NCBI GenBank assembly: GCA_963848825.1
Contig: CAWKFA010000015.1
Location: forward strand, 1,922,001-1,986,000
DNA: 64,000 nucleotides
Origin: CAVVSQ01 sp963848825
GTDB taxonomy: Bacteria > Planctomycetota > Planctomycetia > Gemmatales > Gemmataceae
Direction: 5' to 3'
The position numbers and the translations under genes were made by a program. Below the pieces are notes generated by a model that did not search any database, was not told where the DNA came from, and worked only from the letters and a program-made list of their open reading frames with translations. Numbering within the stretch: the first letter of the stretch is position 1; every line of letters begins with the position of its first letter. Positions 22,986 to 32,910 of the stretch are shown here, one piece after another.

Positions 22986-23870
22986 TTAGATCAGTGTTTT
23001 CGACAGGCCAAGCGTGCGATCTCCGCTGGTCTCACTCTGGTGGGCCAATCTGCGTTTCAGGCTCAAAGAAAGAAGTGGGACGGTTAAACTGCTCATCGAC
23101 CCAGCGAGCCCAGACCAGCCAATTTTTTTTGGTATAGACTCCATTACGCCCTGAAAAGCCGGGCCTTCCGCCCACATTGTTTCTAGGTCGGCTTTAAACT
23201 TTTTGAGCGATTCCGCCATCGTGGTGCGCACGCGGATGCGCTGCTCAGCGTTATCATCCATGAGGCCGACGCATTTCCAAATACGCTGACAGGCGATCAG
23301 GCCTTCCACTTGTTTGCGATATCGGTCTTGGATGTCTTCATAGCGACGAATCGCCTCGGCAAAATCGTTCATAGAAAAGCGCATGTCGGCAACGCCGAAC
23401 AACGCATCGCGCAAAAGCGGGACTTCTTTTTCTGTCAGCGAGGTCTCCCGCTGCTTAAATTCAAGTTCTTCTGCCAACATTTCGAAAGCGGCCGAACCTT
23501 GCTCGAGCCAATTGCGCCGTTCACTCTGGAAGCCAGTACGGGCTTGGTCGTCCGTGCTGGCCAACATTTTCCGCAGCGCCTGATCGGCCAGCTTTTTGTA
23601 ACAGTGCGCAAGCCTGCCCCGCGCCGTCAAGACACCTCGGTTTTTAGGGTAACGCTGGCACGCCTCCTCGAAATAAAGAGCCGCCTTGTCGTAATCCTTG
23701 CTCAAATAGTGCAACTCGGCCAACTTGAAGATGGATAATTCATGTGTTACTTGATCTAGCGGCAGTGGGCCTTGCGGTGCCAGGCGATCCTTCAACAACT
23801 CCTTGGCCTGCTTGTAGTTTTTGTTCGCCATTTCCTTCATGGCCAGTTCATACCGCGCTTGTTCGTCCAA
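22986..23870 (-). CDS. Tetratricopeptide-like protein, possibly the C-terminal part of the adjoining kinase
   Basis: About 294 residues, mostly helical. TPR-like motifs include MANKNYKQAKELLKDRLAP, LAELHYLSKDYDKAALYFEE and MRFSMNDFAEAIRRYEDIQD. The first codon of this frame that could start is TTG 23870, with AAGGAG 5 bases before it, overlapping the last 34 bases of the kinase. Alternatively, one missing or extra base in GATTTTTGG would fuse the two into a kinase-TPR protein (EKGDFLDEQARYELAMKEM), an arrangement known in planctomycetes. Given the many other single-base shifts in this window I consider the fusion at least as likely. The TPR region probably mediates protein contacts. The last about 60 residues carry no TPR pattern. 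Confidence 0.65.
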   Translation of the reverse strand: MDEQARYELAMKEMANKNYKQAKELLKDRLAPQGPLPLDQVTHELSIFKLAELHYLSKDYDKAALYFEEACQRYPKNRGVLTARGRLAHCYKKLADQALRKMLASTDDQARTGFQSERRNWLEQGSAAFEMLAEELEFKQRETSLTEKEVPLLRDALFGVADMRFSMNDFAEAIRRYEDIQDRYRKQVEGLIACQRIWKCVGLMDDNAEQRIRVRTTMAESLKKFKADLETMWAEGPAFQGVMESIPKKIGWSGLAGSMSSLTVPLLSLSLKRRLAHQSETSGDRTLGLSKTLI

Positions 23871-25381
23871 AAATCTCCTTTTTCTTTAGCGTCCTCTTTC
23901 GCCGCGTTTGCTTCATTTACTCGTGGCAAAGTCTGGGTCCTTAAGGTGGCGATCCGCTCGCCCTGCCTTTTCAACACCAGTGGCCGCTCGTCGTCCAATG
24001 TCACCGCCAACCCGTCTGGATCGTCCGCGAGGCTGAGCGTCAAGTCTTTGCGATTTAGTAGATATGCTTTACCTGTTTTCGGATCTACGATGCGGACAAT
24101 TTGTTCGCCTTTGACCACGATCTCGACTGTCGGGTCATCGGTCTCAATGACAAATTCGCGATTTCCCTCTGACAGCCTTACCACGCCCGCTGCCAGAGCG
24201 GACGAAACCAAAAGAAGGGCTGTGGCAACGGCAGCCTTCGTTCGTGGTGCCCATCTCTTACGGACCTTATCTACGGTGAACGGCGTCAGCGCCTCCCCAA
24301 CTACGGCGGCGGATTGATAACGTTCGTCAGGGCGTTTGGCCATCATTTTTGCCACGATTTTGGCAAGCTCCCTTGGCGTGTCGGTCCGCACTTCGGTCAA
24401 TAAACGTGGGGCATCGGTGCTGTGGCGTTTTAGTTTTTCCGGCGCGGCGCCTTCGGGAAATGGGGGCTGATTGGCCAAGAGATGGTAGAAAGTGCAGCCG
24501 AGGCTGTAGATATCCGAGCGGCAGTCGGCCAAACGGGCGTCGCGTGCTTGCTCGGGTGCGATGTAATCGGCTGAGCCCATCACCGCGCCGGCGCTGGTCA
24601 GGTGCGCTTTCAGGCGGCCGGGTTCGTCCGTCGAGCTGCTCACGGGTTCATCCGAAAAGCGTGCCAGGCCAAAATCGAGGACCTTCACCTGCCCGGACGG
24701 AGTGAGCATCAAGTTGTGTGGTTTGATGTCGCGATGCACCATGCCGCGTTCGTGTGCATGCTGGAGTCCCTGGGCTGCTTGGCGAATGATTTCGCAGGCC
24801 TGGCTGACAGGCAGCGGGCCTTTTTCCATCATGTAGTCCGCAAGGTTCTGGCCGGCGACATATTCCATCACCAGAAAATGAAGGCTGCCCGCATGATCGG
24901 CGTCGTAGCCGGCCACAATATTCGGATGATCGAGTTTGGCCGCCGTGCGGACTTCTTGCTCAAAGCGGGGCAAAAAGCCACTTTGATTGACAAGCTCCGC
25001 GTTGAGGAGCTTGAGGGCAACCGGCCGGGCCATGTGCCGATGCTCGGCGAGATAAACTGCCCCCATACCGCCCTGTCCAAGCAGCCGAATCAGCCGATAG
25101 CGAGGATGCCGCGCGAGCTCGGCGGGCTCGGGACCGTGGTCGGAAAGCGTGGTGTCTGGCCTTGGGACAAACGTATCACGCGTGCGGAGCGCTTGCGCCT
25201 GGCGGAGTTGCCCGACGAAACTGTCGTCGGGCATATCTTCCAACGCGGCGCTGCAGGCGTCGCAATAAGCCAGGTGCTCCTCAAGACAAGCTACCTCATC
25301 GGCAGCTAGCCGTCCTTGGCTCAGCTTGCGGAGCGTCTCGGTTTTAGGATGCGCGGTCGTATCGAGTTCCATTACAGGCAT
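23837..25381 (-). CDS. Receptor-type Ser/Thr protein kinase with N-terminal zinc-finger-like segment
   Basis: About 514 residues from ATG 25381 (MPVMELDTTAHPKTETLRKL), which has AAGGAGGG just upstream. A zinc-finger anti-sigma-like motif (HLAYCDACSAALED) precedes a complete Hanks-type kinase domain: glycine loop LGQGGMGAVY, ALKLL lysine, catalytic loop HRDIKPHNLM, DFGLARF and the APEQ motif IAPEQA. One membrane helix (VATALLLVSSALAAGVV) separates it from an extracytoplasmic segment of about 110 residues. The gene lies 56 bases after an ECF sigma factor, and the zinc-finger segment suggests that the kinase controls that sigma factor. The inferred circuit is an external signal, then the kinase, then the sigma factor. 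Confidence 0.93.
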   Translation of the reverse strand: MPVMELDTTAHPKTETLRKLSQGRLAADEVACLEEHLAYCDACSAALEDMPDDSFVGQLRQAQALRTRDTFVPRPDTTLSDHGPEPAELARHPRYRLIRLLGQGGMGAVYLAEHRHMARPVALKLLNAELVNQSGFLPRFEQEVRTAAKLDHPNIVAGYDADHAGSLHFLVMEYVAGQNLADYMMEKGPLPVSQACEIIRQAAQGLQHAHERGMVHRDIKPHNLMLTPSGQVKVLDFGLARFSDEPVSSSTDEPGRLKAHLTSAGAVMGSADYIAPEQARDARLADCRSDIYSLGCTFYHLLANQPPFPEGAAPEKLKRHSTDAPRLLTEVRTDTPRELAKIVAKMMAKRPDERYQSAAVVGEALTPFTVDKVRKRWAPRTKAAVATALLLVSSALAAGVVRLSEGNREFVIETDDPTVEIVVKGEQIVRIVDPKTGKAYLLNRKDLTLSLADDPDGLAVTLDDERPLVLKRQGERIATLRTQTLPRVNEANAAKEDAKEKGDFWTNKRGMNWP

Positions 25382-25436
25382 GACAACTCCCTCCTTGGAA
25401 GGGAAATGAGCGCCGCGGACAAATCCTGTCCAAAAA

Positions 25437-26021
25437 TCAATCGGCCACGTCGAGAATCCCCGTGGCTTCACGACGTAACCGGTTCAGGACCTTGGATTTG
25501 GCGATCAGTACGGCATTCACCGATTTTCCCAGTTCTTTGGCGACGTCCCGCGCTGCCGCGCCTTCGAGAGCGAGTCGGCGAAAGGCTTGCCACGTCGGAG
25601 GTGGAAATTCCGGCTCGACTAAACGCAGCAGGCTATAGAGAACATGTTGATCGTGCTGTTGCTCCCAGAGCAAGCTGAGTGCGCCAACGGGATCGGGCTG
25701 CTGATAAAGTGCCGAGCCTGACGATGCCCCACGCTTTCTGCGCCGAAATTCGTGGAGAACGTTAAGCGCGATGCCGCGTAACCAAGCGCGGAAGGCGCCG
25801 GTCCGGCCGTTGTGGACGAAATTGGGTAGCCGCCGAAGGAGCACTTCGAGGACCCGCTGCGTCATATCATCGCGATCCGCCGTCTGTAAACCAGCGGCGT
25901 GAAACCAGGCATGCAGCAGAGACGTGTAGACGTTGACCAGACGTTCCCACGCATTGGCCGCGTGCGGATCGCGCAGCTGCTCCATAAGCGAAAGCGAGGT
26001 ATTCGGCGAAGCAACAGTCAT
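25437..26021 (-). CDS. ECF-family RNA polymerase sigma factor (kinase-associated)
   Basis: 194 residues. Region 2 is visible in RDDMTQRVLEVLLRRLPNF followed by AFRAWLRGIALNVLHEFRRR, and region 4 in AFRRLALEGAAARDVAKELG with SVNAVLIAKSKVLNRLRREA. GGAGG lies close before ATG 26021. It is followed by a Ser/Thr kinase carrying an anti-sigma-type zinc finger, the known planctomycete arrangement in which no separate anti-sigma gene is present. It probably directs transcription of genes responding to the signal sensed by that kinase. Confidence 0.92.
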   Translation of the reverse strand: MTVASPNTSLSLMEQLRDPHAANAWERLVNVYTSLLHAWFHAAGLQTADRDDMTQRVLEVLLRRLPNFVHNGRTGAFRAWLRGIALNVLHEFRRRKRGASSGSALYQQPDPVGALSLLWEQQHDQHVLYSLLRLVEPEFPPPTWQAFRRLALEGAAARDVAKELGKSVNAVLIAKSKVLNRLRREATGILDVAD

Positions 26022-26155
26022 CGCGCCTCCGTGCGGCGAATCGTTATGGTGCGGAGATGTCTCAGATTATCCTGTTTCGCTGGATTTCCCACAAGCTAAA
26101 GTTGGGTGATTCCCGTTTTGGGGATGCCGAGAATTCAAACGGACATGTATGACCC

Positions 26156-26257
26156 TTTCTTTTTGGGCCGAACTCGCGGGCGAAGGGTGCTCGTCAGTCC
26201 CAGGCACTCCGCAGTGCGTTTGACCCAGTTGTCCGTGCCGTAAGTTTGCTCGCTCTG
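26156..26257 (-). pseudogene. Remnant of a REP-associated tyrosine transposase (RAYT, Y1 family), C-terminal end
   Basis: On the minus strand a short reading frame contains YGTDNWVKRTAECLGLTSTL followed by RPRVRPKKK. From family knowledge this matches the conserved C-terminal tail of RAYT/TnpA-REP transposases (pattern YGxDxWxxRTAxxLGLxSTLRPRGRPKK). Nothing of the catalytic HUH core or Tyr is found next to it, so only a fragment is left. It lies about 150 bp from a pair of REP-like hairpins, the kind of target such enzymes mobilise. The remaining part of the gap 26022-26413 shows no gene. Confidence 0.55.
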
Positions 26258-26413
26258 AGTGCGCGACTCGGATTTCTTCCAGGTGTGCGGTCGTCGTTGG
26301 CGGATTGCGAAGAAGAGAAGTGTCAGGATGTCCAGACACATTTTCAATGCTTATACCGCCCGGCGCATTCGCGGCACCGCCGCCGTGATGCCATCAATGC
26401 CACGGGAGACAGC

Positions 26414-26545
26414 GTAGGGTGGCGTCAAGCGTACTCGCTGACCCACCGCTAATTGAATAGAGGGATGGGTCAATGCCAACACCCGGGGGCCATGACGTCG
26501 GTGGATTTCGGTGGGTCAGCGCGAGTACGCTCGACGCCACCGTAC
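26414..26545 (+). repeat. Pair of inverted REP-like hairpins (BIME-like)
   Basis: The left unit (26414-26448) reads GTAGGGTGGCGTCAAGCG, then TACT, then CGCTGACCCACCG. The right unit (26509-26545) is its reverse complement with few changes (CGGTGGGTCAGCGCGAGTAC...). Each unit folds alone (GGTGG-GTC-AGCG against CGCT-GAC-CCACC) and the two fold with each other across a 60-base spacer. This double structure matches bacterial BIMEs. A RAYT remnant lies nearby. From 26546 to the FHA gene at 26729 I see only an open but unconvincing frame. Confidence 0.75.
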
Positions 26546-26728
26546 ATTGGAGAGGGACCCGATAACGCTTTTGATGTTTCCTTCCTTCCTGCTTTCCTCA
26601 TGGATCGGATGTCCGGTGCGTTACAGTGCTTCCGACTATCGGCCACCCCGCGGCAACCAGCCCATAAACTCGGCTTCCAAATTTTGGTTAAATGGTGTCA
26701 ACTCCGGCGAGGTGTCGCGCGTGCCGCG

Positions 26729-29700
26729 ATGCCGGTGGATGGAACCACCCAGCCTGTGCAGGTTGCCGGAATGCCTGATTTACCTAACCAAACCGCCTTT
26801 GCCGCGGCCGATGCCGATATTGCCGGCCCTTTGCCGGCAGTCGAGCTTGAGGTCCGCCATGGCGGGCGCACCACAACTTATAACGTAAGTCACGTCGATT
26901 TTCTTATCGGCACTGTTCCTGGCTGCGATTTACGCGTGGCGGGTGCCGATCTGCCGGCCGTTCTTTGCTTGCTGGCGCGTAAGCCGGGCGGCTTTTCGTT
27001 GCGTAAATTGGCGGCGACGCAATTGATCCTGGTCAATGGGCAAACGACGACGCGCGCGGACCTGCGTGACGGCGATCGCATTACCCTGGGGGCCATGGAC
27101 CTGTTCGTACGGCTCAAAAATGTAGAGGTGATGAAACCAGAAGTCGTGAAGACCGCACCGGCGCCTGCGGAGGCTGCCTTGCCCGTGCGCGAGCTGCGTG
27201 AACGGCCTTCCATCGAAACCTCGCCGCGCCAACCGGTAGCCCCCGCCGACCTTGAAAAGCAGCGTCAAGAACTGGCGACCATGCGTCAGGAATTGGCCGA
27301 TATTCGTGGACAACTCTACGAACGTTATCAGGAGCGGCGCGACCGGCTCGCCGGGCTTCAGGAAGCCGTGGATCGGGCGGCGCAAAAGGTCCAGGAGCGT
27401 AAGCGCCAGCTTGACCTGGACGAGGAGCAATCACGGCAGCGCCGCCACGAGGACGCTGCCCGCCGCGCCACTTTGGAAAAAGATGCCGCCGTACTCGACG
27501 AAGGCAGGCAGCGGCTGGCCAACGAACGTAGGCTTTTTGAAGAAAGCAACGCGAGCGTGCGCGCCGACGTGGCAGCCAAGCTCGCTGATCTGGAATCGCG
27601 CGAGGAGACCCTGGCCGAGGCGCGGCGCGAACTTGACGCCCGGCAGCGGCAGCATCAAGCCGATCTCATCCGGCTCGATCGCCTGCAAGGAGCGCTCGAA
27701 GAACGCGAGCAAGCCTTCCAGGAACAAAAACAAGATGCCGACGCCAGGCTCGCGCAGCTTCAAAGCGATAGCGCCGACCTGGAATCGCAGGTCGTGGAGC
27801 TCGACGCTCTACGTGCGCAGGTCGCCAGGGAAAACGAGCAACTGACCGGCGCGAAAGAGGCCCACGACAAGCTGGCGGCCGACCTGGCCCAGCGCCTCCG
27901 CCGCCGTGGAAGGTCAACAAGCGACCCTGGCGGCGTTACGCACGCGGCTCGAACGGCTGCGGGACGAGATCAGGGCCCAGGAGCAACAACTGGATGCAGA
28001 CCGCGCACGGCAAGAGGCCGTGCAGGTGGAGCTCGCCGAGCGTGAACAAACCCTCCTGCAGCTGCAAACTGCCTTGCAAGGCGAACAGCAGCTGCGGGAG
28101 CAGGAGCGCGGGACGCTGCTCGAGCGCGGCGCGGTACTCGAGGCGGCCGTTGCCCAGTTGCGGCAAGCGCAGGAGAAGCTCGCCGAGCAGGAAAAGACCC
28201 TGGCCGAGCGGACGGCAGTGATCGAACAGCGGGCCGCCGTGCTGGCGGAGCAGGAAGGCACGTTCGCCAGTCGTCTTCAACAGCTAAGCGAGGCCCAGGC
28301 GCAAGTGGACGGCGAGCGCCAGGCACTGCGGGAACGCACGCTGGCGCTGACGCAGACGGAGCTGGCGCACGAGGCGCTGCAGGAGCAACTACGCCGCCGC
28401 GCCGAGGAGCTGAGCGACCGCCACAAGAAGCTCAACGAAAAGCTGCAAGACTACGAGGCCGAGGTTGCCGGCATCGAGGCGCGCAAGGCAGAGGTCCAGC
28501 GCCAGACCGAAGCGGCGCTGGCGCAGTTCGAAAGCGGGCGCCAGGAACAGGCCGCCCAGATCGAGGTGCTGCAAGCGAAGCAGGAGGAATTGTCCGCGCG
28601 CGAGCGGCACCACCAGGAGCAATTTCAGCAGGTGCGTGAGCTTGGTCGGGACATTGCCGGCCAGCGCAAGGCACTGGGCGAGGAGCGGGCGGCGGCCGCA
28701 CGCGAGCATTCAGCCTGGCTCGAGGCCAGCGCGCTCAAACAGGCAGAGTTTGAAGCGCTGCGGCAGGAAGCGATTGGCCTGGCGCGGCAGCTTCCGGACG
28801 TGGAGCTCCGCGCCGGCACGGCGCTCGAGCGCTTGACCCATGCACGGGAACAGCTCCGCGATCACCTGGCGGAATTGCACGCTTATGTTCAAGAGTCACG
28901 CGAGGACCTGGAGAGCGTGCGCGGCCGCTTACAACAACAAGGGGCCCGGCTGGAGGAACAGGAACAGGTATTGCGCCGGGGACAGGAGGAACATCGCCTG
29001 GCCATGGTCGCCTTCCGCCAGCAAATGATCGGCTGGCAAGGGACGATCGTGGACCTGCGCCGGCTGCTGGCCAAGGACGAAACGCGTCTCGAGCGGCGGC
29101 AGGCGCGGGTGGACGAACAGGCCAAGGAAATCGGCGCCGCCTCGGAAAAACTGGCGCAAAAAGCTGAAGCCCTGCAATTAGAGAGGTATGAAGTCGCCGA
29201 TAAACGGCAGGAGATGGACCGCCACCTACTGGACATGCGGGAATGGTATCGCCGTAAATTGCGCGAGTTGGCCGGAGTCGCGGAAGCTGCGCCGGGCGCT
29301 GAAAATAGCGTTACCGAGGTTGAGCCGCTGCCCGAAGGGGACCTGGCGTCCAATGAAGCGACGGGCCCGGATAATGATGACGCCCTGATTCCGACGGGAC
29401 GAGATATCCTGTCGCTCACCGAACCGGTTGACGCGGGGGACCGGAAGCTGGGCGAGTTGCTGACGCAACTGGAGCTTGTCGACGCCGCGACGCTCAGCGC
29501 GCTACTTGTCGAGGCACGCCGGCAACGCCGCTCCTTGCGTCAGGTCTTGCTGGCCAGCGGCGCAGTCACCCTCTATCAGTTGGCCCTGATCGAGGCGGGC
29601 AATATCGCCGGCCTCATGCTCGGGCCGGTGCGCGTGATCGACCGGCTGCGAGCGAGTGCTCATGAAACCGTCTATCGCGTCTTCGATCCGCGGCGCGGTT

Positions 29701-30374
29701 GCGAGGCGGTGCTGCGCCACCTGGCGGAAGAAGATATGCTGGACGCCGTGCGCCCGGATGAATTTCGGCAGCGCTTCGCCCAGGCCAAGCTGGCGAATAT
29801 TCATCTCAGCGCCACCATCGAGGTGCTGGACATAGCCGGCCGCCCCGCGGTGCTTCAGGAATGGTTCGCGGGGTTGCCCTCCACCGACTGGCCACCGTTG
29901 GCCGCCGCGCCCGGGGTCTGCTTCCGGCTGTTCACCCAGGCAGCGCTGGCGCTCGACATTATTCACAAAGCGGGCGTCGTCCATGGCCATCTGGTAGAGG
30001 GCTCCATCCACCTCACCGGAGAGGGCATCCTCAAGATCTCGGGACTGGGCGAACCGCCCTGGCTCAGGGCACCGGCGGCCGCCGAGGAAGGCAACGAGCC
30101 GCGCGTGGACTTACGCGCTCTGGGCCGGCTCGTGTCCTCCTGGTGTACGCCCGCGGGTGTCCGCAAGGGACCAAGGACCAAACCACTGCCCGACGCCCTC
30201 ATCGCCATACTGGATCGATTGGGCACCGACGGTTACACGAGCGCCAGCGAGCTTCTGGAAGATCTCGACCGGGCCGGCGGCGACGTGCCGCCCAACGCCG
30301 AGGCGTGGGAAAGACTGCTACGGCATGTCCGCGAGCACGCTACCCCGAATGCGGCGGCGCGACGTTCGGCCTAG
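26729..30374 (+). CDS. FHA-like / giant coiled-coil / pseudokinase protein, one frameshift
   Basis: About 1,214 residues, joined near 27900 (AADLAQRL continues as AAVEGQQATLAALRTRLERL). Residues about 30-130 resemble an FHA fold (VELEVRHGG..., FLIGTVPGCDLRV, LILVNGQTT, DGDRITLGAMDLFVRL). Residues about 150-860 are one continuous Glu/Gln/Arg/Leu-rich coiled coil. The C-terminal part has LGELLTQLELVDAATLSALL, then GPVRVIDRL and a kinase-like region in which catalytic residues are lost: HGHLVEGSIHL stands for HRDxKxxN, SGLG for DFG, and the VAIK lysine is missing. The start at ATG 26729 is chosen because the longer frame runs back through the REP pair. It is convergent with the VWA operon, 23 bp apart. 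It may be a phosphopeptide-binding scaffold; the role is inferred. Confidence 0.8.
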
Positions 30375-30397
30375 GTGGGTAACAATTCTCGAACGCT

Positions 30398-31703
30398 CTA
30401 CGGCTTGCTCATCCCCACGAAACTGCCGTCGTTCTCACGGGCGAGTGCCCATAGAAAAGCGCCCAGATCAGGGCTTTCGAAAAAGAAACCGATGCAATTG
30501 ATGCGGACGCGTGCCGAGCCGGGCAGCGGCCTGTTCCAGTCGTTCTTCAGCCGGCCTCGAATATGCTTGGCGAGGCTTTCGCCACGCTGGCTTTCCGTGA
30601 GGTCCTTGCTGTTGGCCGGCAAGCCTTCGCCGATGTTGGGCAGTCCATCCGAGAAAACGTAAACGGTATCGAGGCCGGTGTCGCGAAAACGGAAGGCTTC
30701 TTGAACTGCCGCCTGCAAATTCGTGCCTCCCTTGGGTTTGAGCGACTTGAGCCCATCGCTTACTTTCTTGGCGCTTGCCTCGCCGCCATATTCCAGCCAG
30801 CGGCCCTCATTGCCGAAGACATACTTGATGCGGTCGGAGAAAACGATTACCTGATATTCGCGCAGCTCCGGCAGGCTGCGCATGATGCTGGCCACCGCCT
30901 CGCAGACCAGCGGCCATTTGTCCGGGTCGAAGGTGGTTTCGTCCAACATTTCCATGCTGCCGGACATATCGACCAGGAAGATTACCCGTTTGCCGGTAAG
31001 GGTGATGCCGGCAAATCTTTTTTCGGCGGCCGCCGCTCTTTTCAGCAACGATAGCTTGTCCTGCTCCAGAGCGGCCAGGGCCAGTTTGGCGCTTTCCAGG
31101 TCCTTGACACTGACGGTAACACGCTTGCTCAAACTTTCCTTGGCGCCCAGAAGGTCGGCGAAGCGGAGGCTGCTTTCGAGGACCTCTCGTTTGCTGTTTT
31201 CCAGGTCGCGTTCAAGCTTGTGCACGCGCTCGCCGCCGGCGGCAACCTTGGCCTGCGAATCCTTGTGTTGCTGCCGCACTAGCCGTACTTCCTGGTCGAG
31301 GAGCTTGAGCAGCGTCGCATTATCCGCACTCTGCCTGGCCGCTTCGGCCAGGTCGTTCTCTTTTTGCTCGAGGGTTTTCGCAAGGGCCCGCAGTTTGTCT
31401 TCACCCTCGCCAAGGCCGCGCCGCAGGGCCGCCAGTTGCGTCTCGGTGCCGGCGAGTTTTTTGGCAAGTTCATCCTGTTCGCGCTTGCTGCGCCAGCGCG
31501 AGTTGCTCGAGCTCGAGTTTACGGCTGTTCGCCTCCTGGCGCGCGTCGTCCCGTTCCTGGCGGATGGCCGCATTTTGCGTGGTCTGTTCCTCGGCGTCCT
31601 GTTGATAGAGTTGCCACAACAAGATGACACATCCCAGCGCACAACAAAGCACGTCCACCATATAGATGCTGAAGACGGCGGGGATTTTATGGCGTGTTTT
31701 CAT
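30398..31703 (-). CDS. Membrane-anchored coiled-coil VWA-domain protein, one frameshift
   Basis: About 434 residues. The ATG at 31703 begins MKTRHKIPAVFSIYMVDVLC with one membrane helix (VDVLCCALGCVILLWQLY), the N-terminal form of a planctomycete VWA family and similar in layout to ExbD/MotB partners. A coiled coil of about 170 residues follows; the frame changes near 31485 inside it. The C-terminal von Willebrand A domain has the MIDAS motif FLVDMSGSME and the later KGGTNLQAAV and VYVFSDGLPN, so metal-dependent ligand binding is likely. It is the last gene of an operon with a MotA/TolQ-type channel and an Hsp70-like protein, 11 bases after the latter. It may be the force-transmitting or sensing partner of the channel, which is inference. 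Confidence 0.85.
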
Positions 31704-31714
31704 GACCAACTGCT

Positions 31715-32910
31715 CTAACAGTTCGCCGGCGTCCACAGGGGCAGGGGCGCCGTGGCCTGCAGATGCCCCTGAGGCAATTCGCCACGGTGGAAGCATCCAC
31801 CAAGGACATGGGCGGAGCGCGCCAGGGCGTCGTGGGACAGCAAAAAGAGGCTCGCGTCCATGGCGCAGGTCGTTCGCATAAGGGTTTCACCGAAGTCTTC
31901 CAGCGCGGTGAGCGGCCTGGGGACCGCGGCCTGGAGCGCCTGCGACCGCTGCATCAGGTGCGCGGCCAGGAGCGTGCTCAACCCGGGCAAACGCGCCGCC
32001 GGCCTGCTCATCACCAGTGTTACGGGGGCATCGTCGGCCGGCAAGAGAGGCAAATAGCTATCCAGCTCTTGCAGTGCCTGGCGCGCCAGACGGGCGCACG
32101 AACTGACCGTTTCCTCGGGGTTGACGAGCAGGTTTTGATACCACTGGGGTGCTTGCACGCCAAGCTGGATGACGCGGTCGTCAAGGCTCGCGTCCATGAC
32201 GGCGCCCAGCTGTTCAAATAACCCCTGTTCGGCTGATGGCACGTCGCGCGGATCGCGCCGGCTCTGCAAAACACAGCGATCGGCCAGCGCGTTGACGAGC
32301 CGGTCGTTCCACACCTTGACGCCCAGGTGGGGAAAGTGCCGCGCTTCGACGATGCGCGCCTCGTGCTGGTCGGCGCGGACGACGCCAAGCATCAGCGCAT
32401 GGTCATCGGCATCAACCACGAGGGCGGTGCCTTGCCAGGCCCGCTCGGCATAGCCCGCGAGGGCCACGGCCAGAAGGGAAGACATGGAACCCAGCAGGCG
32501 AACCCTCGCGGCGGTGCCGAGTTCGGCGACCAGCTCAGCCTGGCCGCGGGAAAGATAGGCCGGCAGCACGGCGAACACGCCGTCGGCCTGGCGCAAACGG
32601 GAGCCAGGCGTTGCCAGACCAGCGTCATGGCACCGGCGCTGTCAAGCAGATGCCGGCCAAAACGCCAGTGCGGTGCGTCCGCAGCCTTCTTTCCCAGCGT
32701 GGCCAGGAAATCATGGCACGTAAGGTGGGGTTGGACGCGAAATCGTTTCAAGCCAGTTCTTCCCGCCTGGGGCGACCTGCCTCCCAAATTCAGAACCATG
32801 GGCAGGGCCTGATCGGGGGGCTCCAGTGGCAGTGACAGTGGAGCGTCACCGACCGGTCCATGCAGGGCCAGGGCGCAGGTGGCGTTTAGGTCCAAGCCGA
32901 GAAGATTCAT
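31715..32910 (-). CDS. Hsp70/actin-like ATPase-fold protein, degenerate nucleotide site, one frameshift
   Basis: About 398 residues joined across a frame change near 32600 (VWQRLAPVCA to QADGVFAVLPAYLSRGQAEL). The pattern follows the Hsp70 nucleotide-binding domain: MNLLGLDLNATCALAL (phosphate 1, normally GIDLGTT), FAVLPAYLSRGQAELVAELG (Hsp70: VPAYFxxxQR), LLGSMSSLLAVALAGYAE (INEPTAAALAYG), ALVVDADDHALML (phosphate 2, normally DxGGGT), a subdomain IIB-like stretch, and VTLVMSRPAARLPGLSTLL (VGGSSRIPxV). Phosphate-binding glycines are mostly replaced, so ATP binding may be weak or lost. No substrate-binding domain follows. Its start overlaps the channel gene stop as ATGA. Family placement comes from the order of motifs, not from a search. 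Confidence 0.68.

Noticed and set aside
26453..26728. Longer N-terminus of the FHA/coiled-coil protein
   Set aside because: The frame is open but runs through the REP pair and has no family-like sequence; the start at 26729 is preferred.
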